Part shown: piece by piece, positions 45,569 through 57,238 of the stretch | Position numbering within the stretch: the stretch's first letter is position 1 | How the letters are laid out: each line of letters begins with the position of its first letter | NCBI GenBank assembly: GCA_027579435.1 | Contig: JANBPK010001189.1 | Span: 1 to 64,000, forward strand | Direction: 5' to 3' | DNA from: Candolleomyces eurysporus | Lineage: Eukaryota; Basidiomycota; Agaricomycetes; Agaricales; Psathyrellaceae | DNA length: 64,000 nucleotides | The notes under the pieces: generated by a model | What the model was told of the DNA's origin: nothing | What the model saw: the letters and a program-made list of their open reading frames with translations, nothing else | The model's database searches: none | Program-made: the position numbers and the translations under genes

Positions 45569-47477
45569 ATGCTCGACTTCGCCTACGACCGACTCAACCT
45601 CTCCAATACTCTCTATCTCATCCCTGTTGCCGTCGTAGCTGTCCACCTTGTGCCCTACCTCCTTGACCCACATGGGGTTCGCAAATATCCTGGCCCACTT
45701 GTCGCTCGGTTCTCAGACATCTGGCTGGGATTGGTGAGCAAGGGTGGCCATCGTTCCGAGGTTGTGCACAAGATGCACCAGCAATACGGTGAGGGATGCA
45801 TTCCTCCTTCATAGCTCAACCATAACTAACCCTCCACTGCTTCTAGGACCTTTTGTCCGCATAGCCCCGAACCACGTCTCAGTTGCCGACCCTGACGCCC
45901 TCGCAATCGTCTACGCCCACGGGAACGGTGCACTTAAATCGGACTTCTACGACGCCTTCGTGTCCATCCGACGTGGAGTCTTCAACACCCGCGACAGGGC
46001 TGACCACACTCGCAAACGCAAGATCATTTCTCACATCTTTTCCCAGAAGAGCGTCGTCGAATTCGAGCCCCAGGTCCGCCTTTACGTTGGTCTCCTACTG
46101 CAACAGTGGGATCGTCTATTCGACATGGCCGTCAAGGGCATGTCGGGGACTGAAGGGGAAGGAGGGTGGCGAGGCGAAAGCGGCCGATTGTGGCTTGACT
46201 GCTTGCCATGTACGTTTGTTTGGGCTTTAAGGTTCTTGGTGATGTCACTGACACATCCATGACCTAGGGGCGAACTATCTGAGCTTCGACATCGTCGGGG
46301 ATCTCGCATTTGGGGAGCCTTTCGGCATGCTGAAGGCTGCCAAGGATTCTGCATTGGTACCCAAAAATCCTGAGCAGGTCATGAACTCTTACGGCAAGGA
46401 AACATTGGCTTCGGATGTGCTCTCTATTCCCGCAATTCAGATTCTCAATGGACGTGGAGAATACTCGATGTCAATGGGAGCCCTCCCCAAATCGTGGCGT
46501 CCCTTCGTTCGCCACCTTCCTTGGTATAGTCAAGGCCAAAAGGATGTCCAGACTCTGGCCGGTATCGCGATCATGGCCGTTGCAAAGCGCCTGGCGACCC
46601 CCACCGACCGTGTCGATTTGCTAAGCAAGCTTCAAGAAGGTCGTGATAACGATGGAAACCCCATGAGCAAGGAAGAACTAACAGCCGAAGCTCTAACCTT
46701 GCTCATCGCGGGCTCCGATACGACTTCGAAGTGAGTCTTGGTCTCATCATATACCCGACTCTGATTCTAATCTTTTGCCAACTCAGCTCAACATGCGCAA
46801 TTCTATATCACCTTGCACGCAATCGGTATGCTCAAGAGAAGTTGCAAAAGGAGTTGGATGAACAGCTCGGTGCCGAAGACGAAACCGTTGCGACTGGCCC
46901 CCAAGTCAAGAATTTACCCTATCTCGACGCTTGCATCAATGAGGCTCTTCGCATCCATTCCACTTCAGCTCTTGGTCTTCCCCGCACTGTCCCTGAAGGT
47001 GGTCTCACAATCCGTGGTCAATTCTTCCCACAGGGTACTGTGCTCAGCGTCCCCAGCTATTCTATTCATCGCGACGCAGGCGTTTGGGGTGAAGATGTGG
47101 AACAATTCCGTCCCGAACGATGGCTCGAAGGAGATGATTCGGCTATGCATAAAACATTCAACCCATTTTCGGTTGGTCCAAGGTCCGTCGTCCCTTTCCA
47201 TATTTGATGGAGCGAACCTCACGTCTTGCATCGGATCTTCACCAGAGCATGTCTTGGTCGCAACCTCGCTTTTTTGGAGCTTCAGATCATCATTGCCTCG
47301 ATCATGCGACGCTATGACATCGTGCTGGAGGATCCGGATTTCATTGTGGGTCTCGGCCGGTTCCATTTCCTGAATCTTCGCCGCTGACAATCTATATGAT
47401 AGCTTCCTACACGCGAAGGCTTCTTGCGCAAACCCCTCTTTTGTCCTGTTGGGATCAAGCGCCGGGATACGATGTAA
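45569..47477 (+). CDS. Cytochrome P450 monooxygenase
   Basis: Six exons (45569-45788, 45847-46209, 46268-46730, 46787-47182, 47246-47345 and 47403-47477) sum to 1617 bases, 538 residues, with all phases consistent. The N-terminal helix LSNTLYLIPVAVVAVHLVPYLL anchors the enzyme in the ER membrane, followed by KYPGPLVARF, the proline-rich hinge. The I-helix oxygen-binding motif is AGSDTTS. The K-helix motif is E-A-L-R in CINEALRIHS. The heme loop F-S-V-G-P-R-A-C-L-G-R is built across intron 4, with Cys as the heme ligand. The end reads TREGFLRKPLFCPVGIKRR, common in basidiomycete CYPs of this kind. It is not next to other secondary-metabolism genes, so the substrate is unknown. Confidence 0.92.
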
Positions 47478-47855
47478 AATGTGACTTATCAACTAACAAC
47501 ATTCGGCAACTTCTTCGCGCGGGGCTACTTGTATATACGTGATTCCAGGGGAGGCGTCCTTTTATTTCGCGCATTATTGTATACTACTTTACTACTACAT
47601 CAATAACTACTGTAGACTCGGATTAGAAACTATTTCTTGGGTTTTATGGCAATGTTTCGTCTTCGAAGAAGTCTAAAATCGTGTGAGCCACTCTGCGAAG
47701 GGTTCTTACCTATTATTAACGTTAATAGACATCGCTCTTCAAACGGCACCTTCAAAGCCGATCTGTCAGAATTCAATTCTCTGTCGTTGGTCACTAGTTG
47801 TCATTGTCACACGCTGATAGATGATCAAGCCGCCTCGGAAGGGTATGTCACAATA
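47478..47855. other. P450 3' flank; no gene seen
   Basis: A/T-rich sequence with several possible polyadenylation-like stretches. The right end adjoins the MITE. Confidence 0.45.
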
Positions 47856-48265
47856 AGGTAGGGCTGATGTCCGGCCCACTAACGTCACGTGCATGGCCGA
47901 AATTCAGTATTGGCTTAATGGCACTTGCAATCCCCAATATCTTGACCTTGGAGAGCATTCATATCAAAGCCTTGGATAATATGCACAACTTGTTGCAGCC
48001 ATAATTTTGAGATTTTGTGTTTGAAGCAACCTACCAAGGTTTTTGTCGTATGGTGCACGGATACACCATCAGCACAGTCATTTCTCATTTATGGGACTCA
48101 ATGGGAGGAATTAAGAAATATGGCTGCATCAAGTTCTTTGAAATAAACCATAGAGCCATCTCCAGCAGCCTCATTTGAAATTTCCTTGAACTGCGAGTGC
48201 CATTAAGGCGATACTGAATTTTGGCCATTCACGTGACGTTAGTAGGTCGGACATGAGCCCTACCT
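47856..48265. mobile_element. MITE with about 80 bp terminal inverted repeats and TA flanks
   Basis: The left end AGGTAGGGCTGATGTCCG matches the reverse complement of the right end (CATGAGCCCTACCT), and the similarity continues inward for about 80 bp (CTAACGTCACGTG, AATTCAGTAT, TTAATGGCACT on both arms). TA dinucleotides flank both ends, the mark of Tc1/mariner-type insertion. The 410 bp element has no coding capacity, so it is a non-autonomous MITE. The arms differ at several positions, so it is not the newest insertion. Confidence 0.78.
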
Positions 48266-49229
48266 TACCTGTACTCTGCTCGTGGTTGTATGTATGGGCG
48301 TCAAGAGAATAGTGATGAATTCAGAGTTCCATCAAGACAGACACCGGCTTCTTCGCTCTCACCGTTTTTTGGAGTCCCAAATGTTATCACTGAGTACGTT
48401 GTAAATGGCTTCGTTTACACCGCGTACGAGTACAAATTATCCACCAATGCCGGAAGCAACGATGGCTGGTGGCAGGTTACTCAAGCCCAGCAAGACAACA
48501 AACATCATCCCCGAGCTATTGACATAATTGAAGCAGAGCGCTTCATCAAGTTCAGAGTAATGACGACAAAACTGGCTCCAGGTGCAGAGTGCTGATGCCT
48601 GCCTTGTTAGTTTGCACCCTTCATGGTCGGGAAGCCCGCCAAATGGAGGATACCTGTTATAACCACTGTACGTAGGCACCCCCACACACCGGAATCCTGA
48701 AGGCCTTCTTACAATATCCGCAACAGGGATTTTGGATTTATCTGGATTCGATTCTTCTTTGCAATCCTGGCTGACCTGACCTAACCTAACTTGGGCAGGG
48801 TCAATAACGGCTGTCCGGAAATCATTCATCCGTGGACTCTTCTGTGGTTCTGTGGTGCGGAGAGATCGGCAACACACAGTTCCAATCGTTATAGATGACG
48901 CAGGAAGGACTATGCGATAAGAGCCGACTGAACTTGTGATCAGGATGGGGAGGCGGATGCACAGAAGAGAGCGCAAGCTCCGGTGTCGAAGCCATCGGAC
49001 CCCACACTCTCGGATAACCCACAAGGTTTTTGTATTAATTATGTATCAAGTTCGGATAGACCTCCAGTCCCCCTGTCCATGGCGACTTGTCTTGAGGCCG
49101 GTCGAATTGTCCAATCTCGGAGTGCTGTTGAAAGGAAGCCCAGGCCCAGCGCTAGCCGACCACGAGGCAGAGTCGGATTTTGGGCTGAAAGGGGTAGGCG
49201 ACGATCCAAAAAGGTCTCAAGAACCTTGG
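48266..49229. other. Intergenic; one weak plus-strand frame at 48290-48595
   Basis: The frame at 48290-48595 reads as a plausible hydrophilic peptide (FVYTAYEYKLSTNAGSNDGW, RAIDIIEAERFIKFR) but has no recognised family or supporting splice sites. I see no firm gene. Confidence 0.3.
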
Positions 49230-49500
49230 TATATTGATCGGGATATTCTACAGAGGTAGGAAATGAAGTCAACGGAACAAAAAACAAGAAGGTTGTCTAC
49301 ACAGGACGGGAGAAGACTATGATGAGATAGAAGAATTAGGCGCCATGACCTAGGAGGACCCCTTTTTTAGACGCCAGAGGATCCGAATATACTACAGAAG
49401 TAGGAAATGGGGTCAACGGGACAAAAACCAACAAAATTATCCACATAGAGCGGGAGAAGAGTATGATAAAAAGGACGAATCAGGTACCATGGCCCATGGG
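49230..49500. repeat. Two diverged tandem copies of an approximately 135 bp unit
   Basis: The stretch CTACAGAGGTAGGAAATG (near 49250) recurs as CTACAGAAGTAGGAAATG (near 49391). The following parts (GTCAACGG-ACAAAAA, CGGGAGAAGA-TATGAT, CC-ATGG-CC) keep order and spacing. Function is unknown. Confidence 0.6.
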
Positions 49501-49734
49501 ACGCCCTGGCGAGCCGCCAAGGGATTGAAATCCTCGCTACAGAAGCAGTATCTAAATTCTACGATAAATAGTAGCGAGAATAGAACGACCTGTACCACAG
49601 GTCGCAGGAAAAAGGTCGCACGATTGAGGGTAATGAACCCCCTCATGCGCGACCCAAAGGAAGAAGCAGTAGCGCGCGCTAGCTTGGGTCACGGTACGCC
49701 GCATTTGCTCCATCCAAACCGCGAAATGGGGATT

Positions 49735-50379
49735 TCATGGCGATGGACGTCGCAGGCTCAGAATGCACGCCTGCTGGGTCTCCAAAGAGACCGAAAGCCC
49801 TCCAAATACCGTATGATTGACCAAACAATCAATCCGCAGCATCCCCTGGGCGAAGCAGCTGTCCGGATTCAACGCGAGTCGGCATCTCCGTTCAAATGCA
49901 GCTTGAACGCGCTGCTGGTTCTTCGTCGGAAGGTTGTTCCACGTCGAAGTCTCCAGCGGTACGTGCACTGCCGTGTAAATGGCGTTAAGAACGTCGAGGA
50001 GCGTGACGAATGCTACGTTGGTCGCTTTGATGACCCATGGTTCGGGGAAAATGTCACAGGTGATTCGGAGGGAAGTGACGGAAGGATAGGTGGCTGGTTC
50101 GTTGAGCCTACGCGCGGAAAGGGGCTTGTCGAGCTTCTTGACATGCCGAGCTGCCCCTGCGGGTGTTTCTCGTAGGTCCCATACGAGGGGACAGTAGATA
50201 CCAGGTTCGGTGGGTTGCTCGTGTTGCGAGTAGTGCAGATATTGGTGCAAGGATAGTTCCATTCGCTTTGCACTTGTTCTTGAAGACTTTGGAAGTGGGG
50301 AATGTAGAAACAGATGAAGGGATTCAAGATTGCAGTTATATACTTTTCGAGCACTCGTCATATCAGGGCAAACGGCCAA
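49735..50379 (-). CDS. DUF6699-like basidiomycete protein
   Basis: The frame of up to 214 residues ends at 49735. An internal start at MELSLHQYLHY is the more likely beginning of the conserved part. The sequence has the pattern of the DUF6699 family, which is expanded in Agaricomycetes: a W-D-L-R segment (PLVWDLRETPAG), P-A-T-x-P-S-V-T-S-L-R-I, EPWVIKATN, VTLLDVLNAIYTAVHVPL and a C-terminal arginine-rich helix (QQRVQAAFERRCR). Biochemical function is unknown for the family. Upstream exons were not found. The frame has no internal stops. Confidence 0.6.
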   Translation of the reverse strand: MAVCPDMTSARKVYNCNLESLHLFLHSPLPKSSRTSAKRMELSLHQYLHYSQHEQPTEPGIYCPLVWDLRETPAGAARHVKKLDKPLSARRLNEPATYPSVTSLRITCDIFPEPWVIKATNVAFVTLLDVLNAIYTAVHVPLETSTWNNLPTKNQQRVQAAFERRCRLALNPDSCFAQGMLRIDCLVNHTVFGGLSVSLETQQACILSLRRPSP

Positions 50380-51026
50380 ATTTGTGGCGCAAGGGCAGTC
50401 CTGCGTTACGGGTGGTGCAGTATCTCAGGAGTTGGAACATTAGAAGCACTGCACTTGACAGCAGACCAAGGTTCCAGAGTCCGTGCCATATGCTGAATAA
50501 AGTTGCAGTTAAAGAGCTAAAGTTACCGCATCCAAACAGTGTATGTCGCGACGGAGAGCCATACCCACCTCGTGCAGTGCTTTTGAGCTATGACGTGGGT
50601 TGATGCGCACGATATGGACACCGCCCCCCGACGTTGGCCGCGTTGCGCCGAGGTGGGTCTGTAGCCACCGGTGGTAGGGCAATGGGTCTGCTACTAAGCG
50701 CCAGGAGGCGCGCAAGAGGCTGTCCCAGGTTTCAGCCATCCGAATCAGACTAAATTGTCGTTGACTGGGCCCGAGCAACTTGGCATTGAGGAACTTGAAG
50801 ACTCAGCCTGTGTCACGAAAAAAATGTAGAAGGATTGAGCTTACTACACTCCACAGTTATGAGTGTTGACACGTCGATTCAGATTGATATATCATTTTCG
50901 CTCTCAATGATCAGTGATTGAGAATGTTTGCTTTGTCAAAAAGGAGTGCAGCTCGGTGTTTGGAATGCAGGCTGACGGCTGTGGGGGACGATTGTTTGTG
51001 CTGGATGCTTTTGACAAGCTCGGAAA
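50380..51026. other. Intergenic; no gene recognised
   Basis: Separates the minus-strand DUF6699-like gene from the plus-strand ATG43-like gene and should contain both promoters. Short frames lack conserved motifs. Confidence 0.45.
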
Positions 51027-51731
51027 ATGCCGGACACCGTCCCGTCTCCACTCTCCAATGGCCTGGATGTTGGCCATCAACTGTGCCCGTCAGAAATGAC
51101 TGAGCACGCCCATTTTCATCTCCACGAACCCAAATTTATGGCCGAGCTGCAAGAAAGATGGAAAGAGAAGGAAGCCGAACGTCCACACGCGCCTCGAATG
51201 CCGCCGATTCCTGACCTCCGGTTTGAGTACAGTTATATACGCAGCATCCGACCCTTCGTTCGAATCACAAGAGCAGAAGTGCATGAGAGCGCGAGCAAAT
51301 CTGTTTCAGTAGCCGGGAATGACGACGACGATGCCAGCTACGACAAGGTCAACTTTGGCTCCGAGCAGGAGGAAGACGTCACCGCCTCGCCAGCGTCCTC
51401 GGTTTCAACAGAAGTGATCGAGGTGCAATGGGGGAAGGTTCTCTGGATCACGACGAGAGACCAGGTTTTAAGCCCTCTAATACAGGGTGCTCTCTGGTAA
51501 GTGGTCTAAAGGTTTACTTGGAATTCAGTTCTGACGCTGAATCGATTGGACAGGGCTATAGCAAGTTACTATTTGACTCCCTTCTCTTCGCAGCTGGGGA
51601 AAAAATTGGGAGGCATGGTCCACGCCCGCTTGCCATCCAAGGACGGTGCTGGTGTAACATGGCTACGGAAACTGTTTAATTTCTCGAGCCCAAACGCTCC
51701 AAGCAAGCCTTCTGTTCGGGTACGATCATAG
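51027..51731 (+). CDS. ATG43-like (DUF1770) mitochondrial outer-membrane protein
   Basis: Exon 1 runs from ATG 51027 to 51495 and exon 2 from about 51555 to the stop at 51731; the splice TG|G keeps the frame. The product has a hydrophilic N-terminal half with FHLHEPKFMAELQERWKEKEAE and the conserved RMPPIPDLRFEYSYIRSI segment, an acidic stretch (NDDDDASYD, SEQEEDV), then VQWGKVLWITTRDQVLSPLIQGALWAIASYYL, a C-terminal hydrophobic helix. That order, PPxPDLRFE-SY-xSI then W-x-TxRDQ-x-PL-QG, fits the family named ATG43 after the fission-yeast mitophagy receptor. A function in mitophagy is inference from the family. I could not decide which of the YxxI/FxxV motifs might bind Atg8. Confidence 0.5.
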
Positions 51732-52103
51732 TGGACAATGTTCGTGTCCAGTCTTACTATTTCAGTATCGTTCATTTTCCTGAAATGAAAAACAGCACAA
51801 TGCCACGCAACTTATTTTCCGTTCTGCGGACTGATCTAAGACTCGAATGTGAATGTTGGAATCAATACCTGGCCTGATGTCCTGACGCGTCAGGTAGCTG
51901 CGGTCCGGCTTGACCAAGCGTGCTCGATCATTCACTCCTATGACGGCGAAATTCATCCCCTATTGTCGCTAGTCCACCAATTCTTTGGAAGATGTAGAAA
52001 CCATCATGCTTTGCAGGGAGCTATACGTACATGCGAATACCGAAGATGTTCCGATAGATACAAACATTTAGTCGTACAGGTGCTCAAGCGCTAACGCATC
52101 ACG
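51732..52103. other. Convergent intergenic; no gene seen
   Basis: The 3' ends of two convergent genes meet here. No coding or repeated sequence was noted. Confidence 0.5.
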
Positions 52104-53130
52104 CTAGTTTTTGACTTCCGTCCATTCGTTGATCCACATATACCTGGAGAAGAGTAGGTACAGCCAGCGGAACCATACCAACTGGCTCTTGTGAGCAAGC
52201 ATGGCCTTGAACGCGGTCTTGTACGCTGGAATGCCCGAGATGAAAACTGGCATGAGAGTGCGGTCCATCTCGCTTGGCGCTTTGCTCCCGGCAGGAATGA
52301 TATCTGCGTTTTCAAGCGCTCTGGTGATGAGAACATCGTAGTAGAGCATGGTCTTGGAAACGTAGAGGTCAACTTTTGCCATGACTGGGGCCATAATGCC
52401 CACGTATTTTCCGGACTTGGGAACGGAGATGAGGGTGAAGAGGCGGGGTTTTGCGGGGCCGTCGGGGAGAGACTGCAATAGTTGCTTCACACCTTCGGGG
52501 AGCGCCTTGTGGTTAGGATGATCAGATACGCCCGCATCATCGAACGTTAAGACCTTCGAAAACCATGTATCAGCGAGGACGTCACCGTGATAGGAGCGTG
52601 GCTTCATACCGTCGTAATTCCATGTTCGAGGATGTATGGTTTAATAACATCTGAAATAGTATGAGCGTCCCAGTCTGCCGTAATGTTGTCCTGCAGGTGT
52701 CTAAGGGAGGTCAGAATCACGGAGATTGAGTACGAAGACCACCACATACGGATTGTCCACAATCCAGCGTCTGTCTGGGTCTATGCCCAGGACATCCAGA
52801 CTTTGGGACAATTCTTTCGTCCGAACGGAGCCTAAGCCGTCTGCATTTCCGGTGGACAAGCACAATGAAAACAAATGGAGGTCTCCACGGTCTGCTTGTG
52901 ATAATACTGTCTGTCCGGACGCGTCAGTCTGTCCGCGGACCTTGGGGGGGTTTGTTGGCATTGAGCGCCAGAATGGTGGGCGCGAAGAACATGGCTTCAT
53001 CGTCGGGGTGCGCGGTCAGCAGCAGGACCCGCGACGCGCCATTGTCGCTTATCATCTCGAGGTCGCTGGATAGCGGCGCATATAGAAACGCGGCAAGGAA
53101 GAGCACAACGAAGGGGGTCAGCGGAATCAT
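52104..53130 (-). CDS. GPI12: N-acetylglucosaminyl-phosphatidylinositol de-N-acetylase (PIG-L/GPI12)
   Basis: Second step of GPI-anchor synthesis: removes the acetyl group from GlcNAc-PI at the ER membrane. Exons are 53130-52941, 52894-52750, 52700 to about 52611 and 52553-52104, phases consistent. An N-terminal membrane anchor (TPFVVLFLAAFLYAPL) is followed by the zinc/catalytic motif L-T-A-H-P-D-D-E, then MFFAPTILAL, the LCLSTGNADGLG segment and RTKELSQSLDVLGI, then the second metal-site block TFDDAGVSDHPNH. The C-terminus is a hydrophobic-aromatic stretch (VWFRWLYLLFSRYMWINEW) that probably touches the membrane. Length is about 290 residues, normal for the family. Confidence 0.9.
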
Positions 53131-53250
53131 GACTCCTGTTTTTAGTCAGGCTGCCGGGCGGTTTTCATATTAGGGGGGTTTCAGACTCCGCTTCAATATA
53201 TCTACAAGTNCCCCCCCCCTTTTCCCCTTCCTTCAGACACTCATCCCATC

Positions 53251-55769
53251 ATGACCGCTTTCAAAGGCACCGGGACCTGCACCTCGCCGTATACCTTTGC
53301 TTCTGACGACGATGGCGACTCTGAGAACGAGGTCATTGAAGTTCTTTGTCGACGATCGCCCTCCCTCACCATGTCCCCCTCCCCCCAGCTTCCAGCCTCG
53401 AGGCCCCTGGAGCCATGCCGCATGGATTCGGAAAGTACCCATATCGATGAGAAACCTAGGTCACGTAGTCCCGAGACTAGTAAGCTTCTTCAACGTAACT
53501 AGCGATGGCGCTGTGGATTGACCATGGCAACCAACAGTGCGCCCAGAGGAAACAGGGTTGAAGAGAAAGCGCTCGCAAAGCGTGGAATCAATGGACTGCC
53601 AAAGTGACGATAGTGCTGATGCCAATGGCGGAGTGCAATCATCGTCTGCAACCACCGCCTCTAATCTTCCTGTGCCAGGCGTGCCAGGCAAAAGCAGAAA
53701 GGCGAAGAAACGCAGAATGAAAGCCGCAGTAAAAAAGGAGCTGTACTTGGAACGCCTCAGCAGGCTGACCCATAATCCTACCCTTGTCCCGCAACATCCG
53801 CCAAATTTCGATCCTGCGACTGCAGCGGACATAAGTCCATTTGCATTTTTGCCCCAGTTTCACTCGCAACTCCTCAATCTTAACTTCCTCCCAACCCCGC
53901 CCCCTCAACCCCCTCAACCCTCCCCTCAATCCTACATTGACCCTACAGAACAAAACATGGCTCATAACGGTTGGCCTATTGGTGGGAATTCATTCCTTGT
54001 GCAACCACCAGCGATGTATAACGAACGTCCTTGGGGCTTTCCTCCCGTGAATATTCCTCCTGTTCCCGACATCTCGTCTTATCAACCTCTCGCGGCGTCG
54101 ATGATGGGTTTTGATCATCCTCCGATGTCTGCACAAGCAGAACTTTACCCCCTCCCGCCAAACTTTTTCCCGAAATCCACCGATATCATCGGGATGGAAC
54201 CGGATAACAATCCCAAGAGCAAGCATGGACTATACGTGATACCGGAGAACATCTTGGATCAAGATGGAAACCCCTACAAACCCACTCTTGCTTGCACTTT
54301 GGTGTTGGAGCAGCTTCCCAAGCTAAATAGGACCTTCGATTGGATCAACAATTGGAGCCTATCAGTCTCTCAAACCCGTCCTGCCAAGATCCTCATCGAT
54401 ACTTCGGGTAAAGCTCTCGTCGAGTTCCCGTCTGCTGAAGCAGCGCACAAAGCTTGGAGCAGCCCAAGATTGGGTATCGCGAACCTCGGCCTCAAGCAGT
54501 TTCAACTGAAAGGGAGGCCTCGTGATGATCTTATCAGAGCTCACTGGTATCGGGTGGAGGAGATAAGCGCCGGTGCGGGCGAAATCGAAGAGGGAGAGAT
54601 CGAGGAGGCTGCTGGCAAGGCGAGCGTTATACAGAAGCCGGGAAAGCGCAAGCCTGATAAGAAACCACGAATCGAGAGACAGATGAGGCGCGAAGGAGCA
54701 AACAACGCTCGACCACTTACAATGTCCCATAATCCAGGGATGGGAGAGTTCGCCTTAAACAGTGGACTACCCCAACGGCCTACCCTTCCTCCCACATCCG
54801 CATCGCGTCCCGTCTATCCTCCGGGACCGTCCGTTTCGCTATCCGCCCCCGCCACAAACGGAGATGCTTCTTATCGGCCGACTCAACCCAATGATGGAGA
54901 TGACATGGATATATCACCCCCACCGACGGCTCCGATTCCGTCCAATGCCAATGGTAGGTGTGCTTTCATCTCCTCCTTTCGTCAGATCTGAACTCCGCTA
55001 TTTCAGTCACGGACCCCAAAATTCCCTTGGGGCCAAGGGCCATGTATCCCAAGCCGGAGCAGCAGACGCATCCAAAGCTGGATGTCGTTCCTCCAGGGAC
55101 TGGGTCTCTTCCTGGTCCACATGACACAACTTCGGGTCCTGCAGCCACAGATTCGACGGCGCTGGAAGCTGACCTTCGAAAGCGAGTCCAGAAGAGCAAG
55201 CGTATGCCTGGGACGTTGGCGCCACTGCCGCAGCCCTTGTCAGCTCTACCGACGTCAGGCTTTGGCGTTCATGCTGGTGGGACCTCCCCAGCAATGGCTT
55301 TGGACGATGCCGATTCGTTCATTGCCAGTGCGCTCGGTGGAGGGATGGGGTCAACCCCACCCCCGCAGGCGCCGCGACCACTGCCTTCCTCACAGGCACA
55401 GGAGAAGGCAGAGCTAGCTGCCAGAGCTCGGCGGGCGGAATTAGAATTGGCTCGCCTCCGAGCCCGAGGGAATGTAAGGTATGTGCTCCTGCTCCTGTTG
55501 CGCTCATCATGATTTTATTGCTGGGCGGTTGGGGCTCAATCATTCATGCTTCCAGGCGGCCAAGCGAACAAAACAGGCCCAGTCCGGCTTTAACAGGGTC
55601 CTCATCAGAGTTGATCAGACCCTCGCCAAAGCTCGGTTTGGATCACGTCCCAGGCCTGGTTCAGACTAGAACATTTTGGCTTCCCGATCCCGGGCAGACG
55701 AAGGTCGTCATAGTTAGCGATGGCGAGGATGACGACGAAGGCTATGAAGACGACGGTGAAGATGCGTAG
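53251..55769 (+). CDS. Large proline-rich nuclear protein, possible RRM domain
   Basis: Exons: 53251-53479, 53538 to about 54955, then about 55006 onward with a final intron near 55480-55555; ends at 55769. The N-terminus is acidic (DDDGDSENEVIEVL), followed by a bipartite basic stretch (GLKRKRSQS, KSRKAKKRRMKAAVKK) typical of nuclear import. A long Pro-rich part follows. A putative RNA-recognition-like region follows (CTLVLEQLPKLNRTFDWINNW, AKILIDTSGKALVEFPSAEAAHKAW), which has an RNP-like ALVEFPS block. Further on are basic KPGKRKPDKKPR, an Ala/Arg/Glu coiled helix (ELAARARRAELELARLRARG) and an acidic end (GEDDDEGYEDDGED). I do not recognise an orthologue. It could act in mRNA processing. 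Confidence 0.65.
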
Positions 55770-57238
55770 AGAGACCGAGGTATGTTTACTTGCTCTGACG
55801 GCGCAGCTCAAGAGTCAAGACCGTAGGAGACGAGGAGCAAGCGGCGGGCACGGGAACCAAAACACCTGGGAGTATCCTTTATGCCTTGAGCCTTCCACGT
55901 AAGATGTTCTAAAATAACTGTCTCCAGGGTAGCTCCCAGTAGCACCCCGAAGGCTATGGTTTTAGGTGAGTCTTCGTGGGTTCATGTCTGGTGGGAGATG
56001 GCTGACTGACTCGCCTTGATACCTCGTACCCTCCCAGACATTCCCTCCATTGCGGTCATTGATTTATCCTTGGCCTACACATGGGCGTGGTGTGGTTCCG
56101 AGGTTTGAATGGATACGCCTCTTGGACTTTAGATAGTGGGTAACACATGGAACATTCATATGCGAGGTGTGGCGTCGAAGGGGTTGTACCAATCGCCATG
56201 CGCTGCTCATTCTGTTTTATATATCTTCGCGAGGCGGTTCAGACCGGTGCTGTACGGGTGTACAGGATACTCACACCGCGGCGCGGCGTCTGGACGGCCT
56301 TCCAATGGGTGCTGTTCATGTTTTTTCTATGAACGTTTATATGAATTATGCATACACCTTTTTTCGACTCTCAAATCTCTGCTGGTGCTGGGTGACAATC
56401 CAACCTAAGACTTACCGCTCATGGCATGAACATGAAGGTACGAATGGGTCGTTGTGGGGCATAAGCTGATTGCCCTTTTTCCTTTTTGTCTGAAGCGATG
56501 ATGATGGTGTACCATGTAACGAACCAGCGACACAGCACTTGCGGGAGGATGGGGAGGTACTGTGCATGTGCTCAGCGCCATTCTCAGTTGGCTGTGGAGG
56601 GCTGTTTTCAAGTTGTTGAAGGGGGAGAGAAATCTCGGGGCTGGTTGCTAGGATTGGGGCATGATATCGACCGCTCGTTCCGAGTATATCGAATTTCTTG
56701 TTGAGAATTTCAGGTTCGTTCAAAGGGGTGAAGTATTGGAGAGCTCAGCCTGGACCTACCAAGATTGTTTGGGTCTCCACATGAACGTTGACAACGCGTG
56801 CCTTTCATTCGTTTATTCGTCTACTCTCCATCCTCCCTGTCGACGTGCTCGGTGTCATTAGCCATATGCATACTAATCCTGCATAGACACCCATTCATGA
56901 CATCCGGCAGCAACCGCCCTCCATTCAGTGCCTTCAGCATGCGTATGAGGCTGGAATTGAGATGGCCGTCGCCGGCTGGTCATCGAGAGCCTTGGCAGCT
57001 AGACTCGAAGACTTTATAATACATGTTGCACCGGTATCTTTTGCCTTACTCTATGTGGCGATATTGACACTCGAAATGTCTTGCGGTGACATGCTGACAT
57101 CTCGACTCATGGGGCACTGGTCCTGTGCTGCGGCATTGAGGCAGCGCAAGTTGCAATTGAGCGCTCGCGCTTCCTTGCCTCTTCTCCGTCTCTCTCTCCC
57201 ATGCCCGTCTTCTAGTACCTCATTGCAACAGTTCTTGA
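55770..57238. other. Intergenic with a NACHT-flank relative near 56735-56960; NACHT5 leader
   Basis: No gene. About 56735-56960 is a diverged relative of 6592-6790, including CGACGTGCTCGGTGTCATTAG and TGCCTTCAGCATGC. Near 57140 GAGGCAGCGCAAG recalls the shared NACHT promoter block, followed by a C/T-rich tract. Short frames elsewhere have no motif. Confidence 0.5.

Noticed and set aside
48437..49024. 195-residue minus-strand open frame
   Set aside because: No conserved motif or plausible splice neighbours, unusual composition, and overlaps a competing plus-strand frame.
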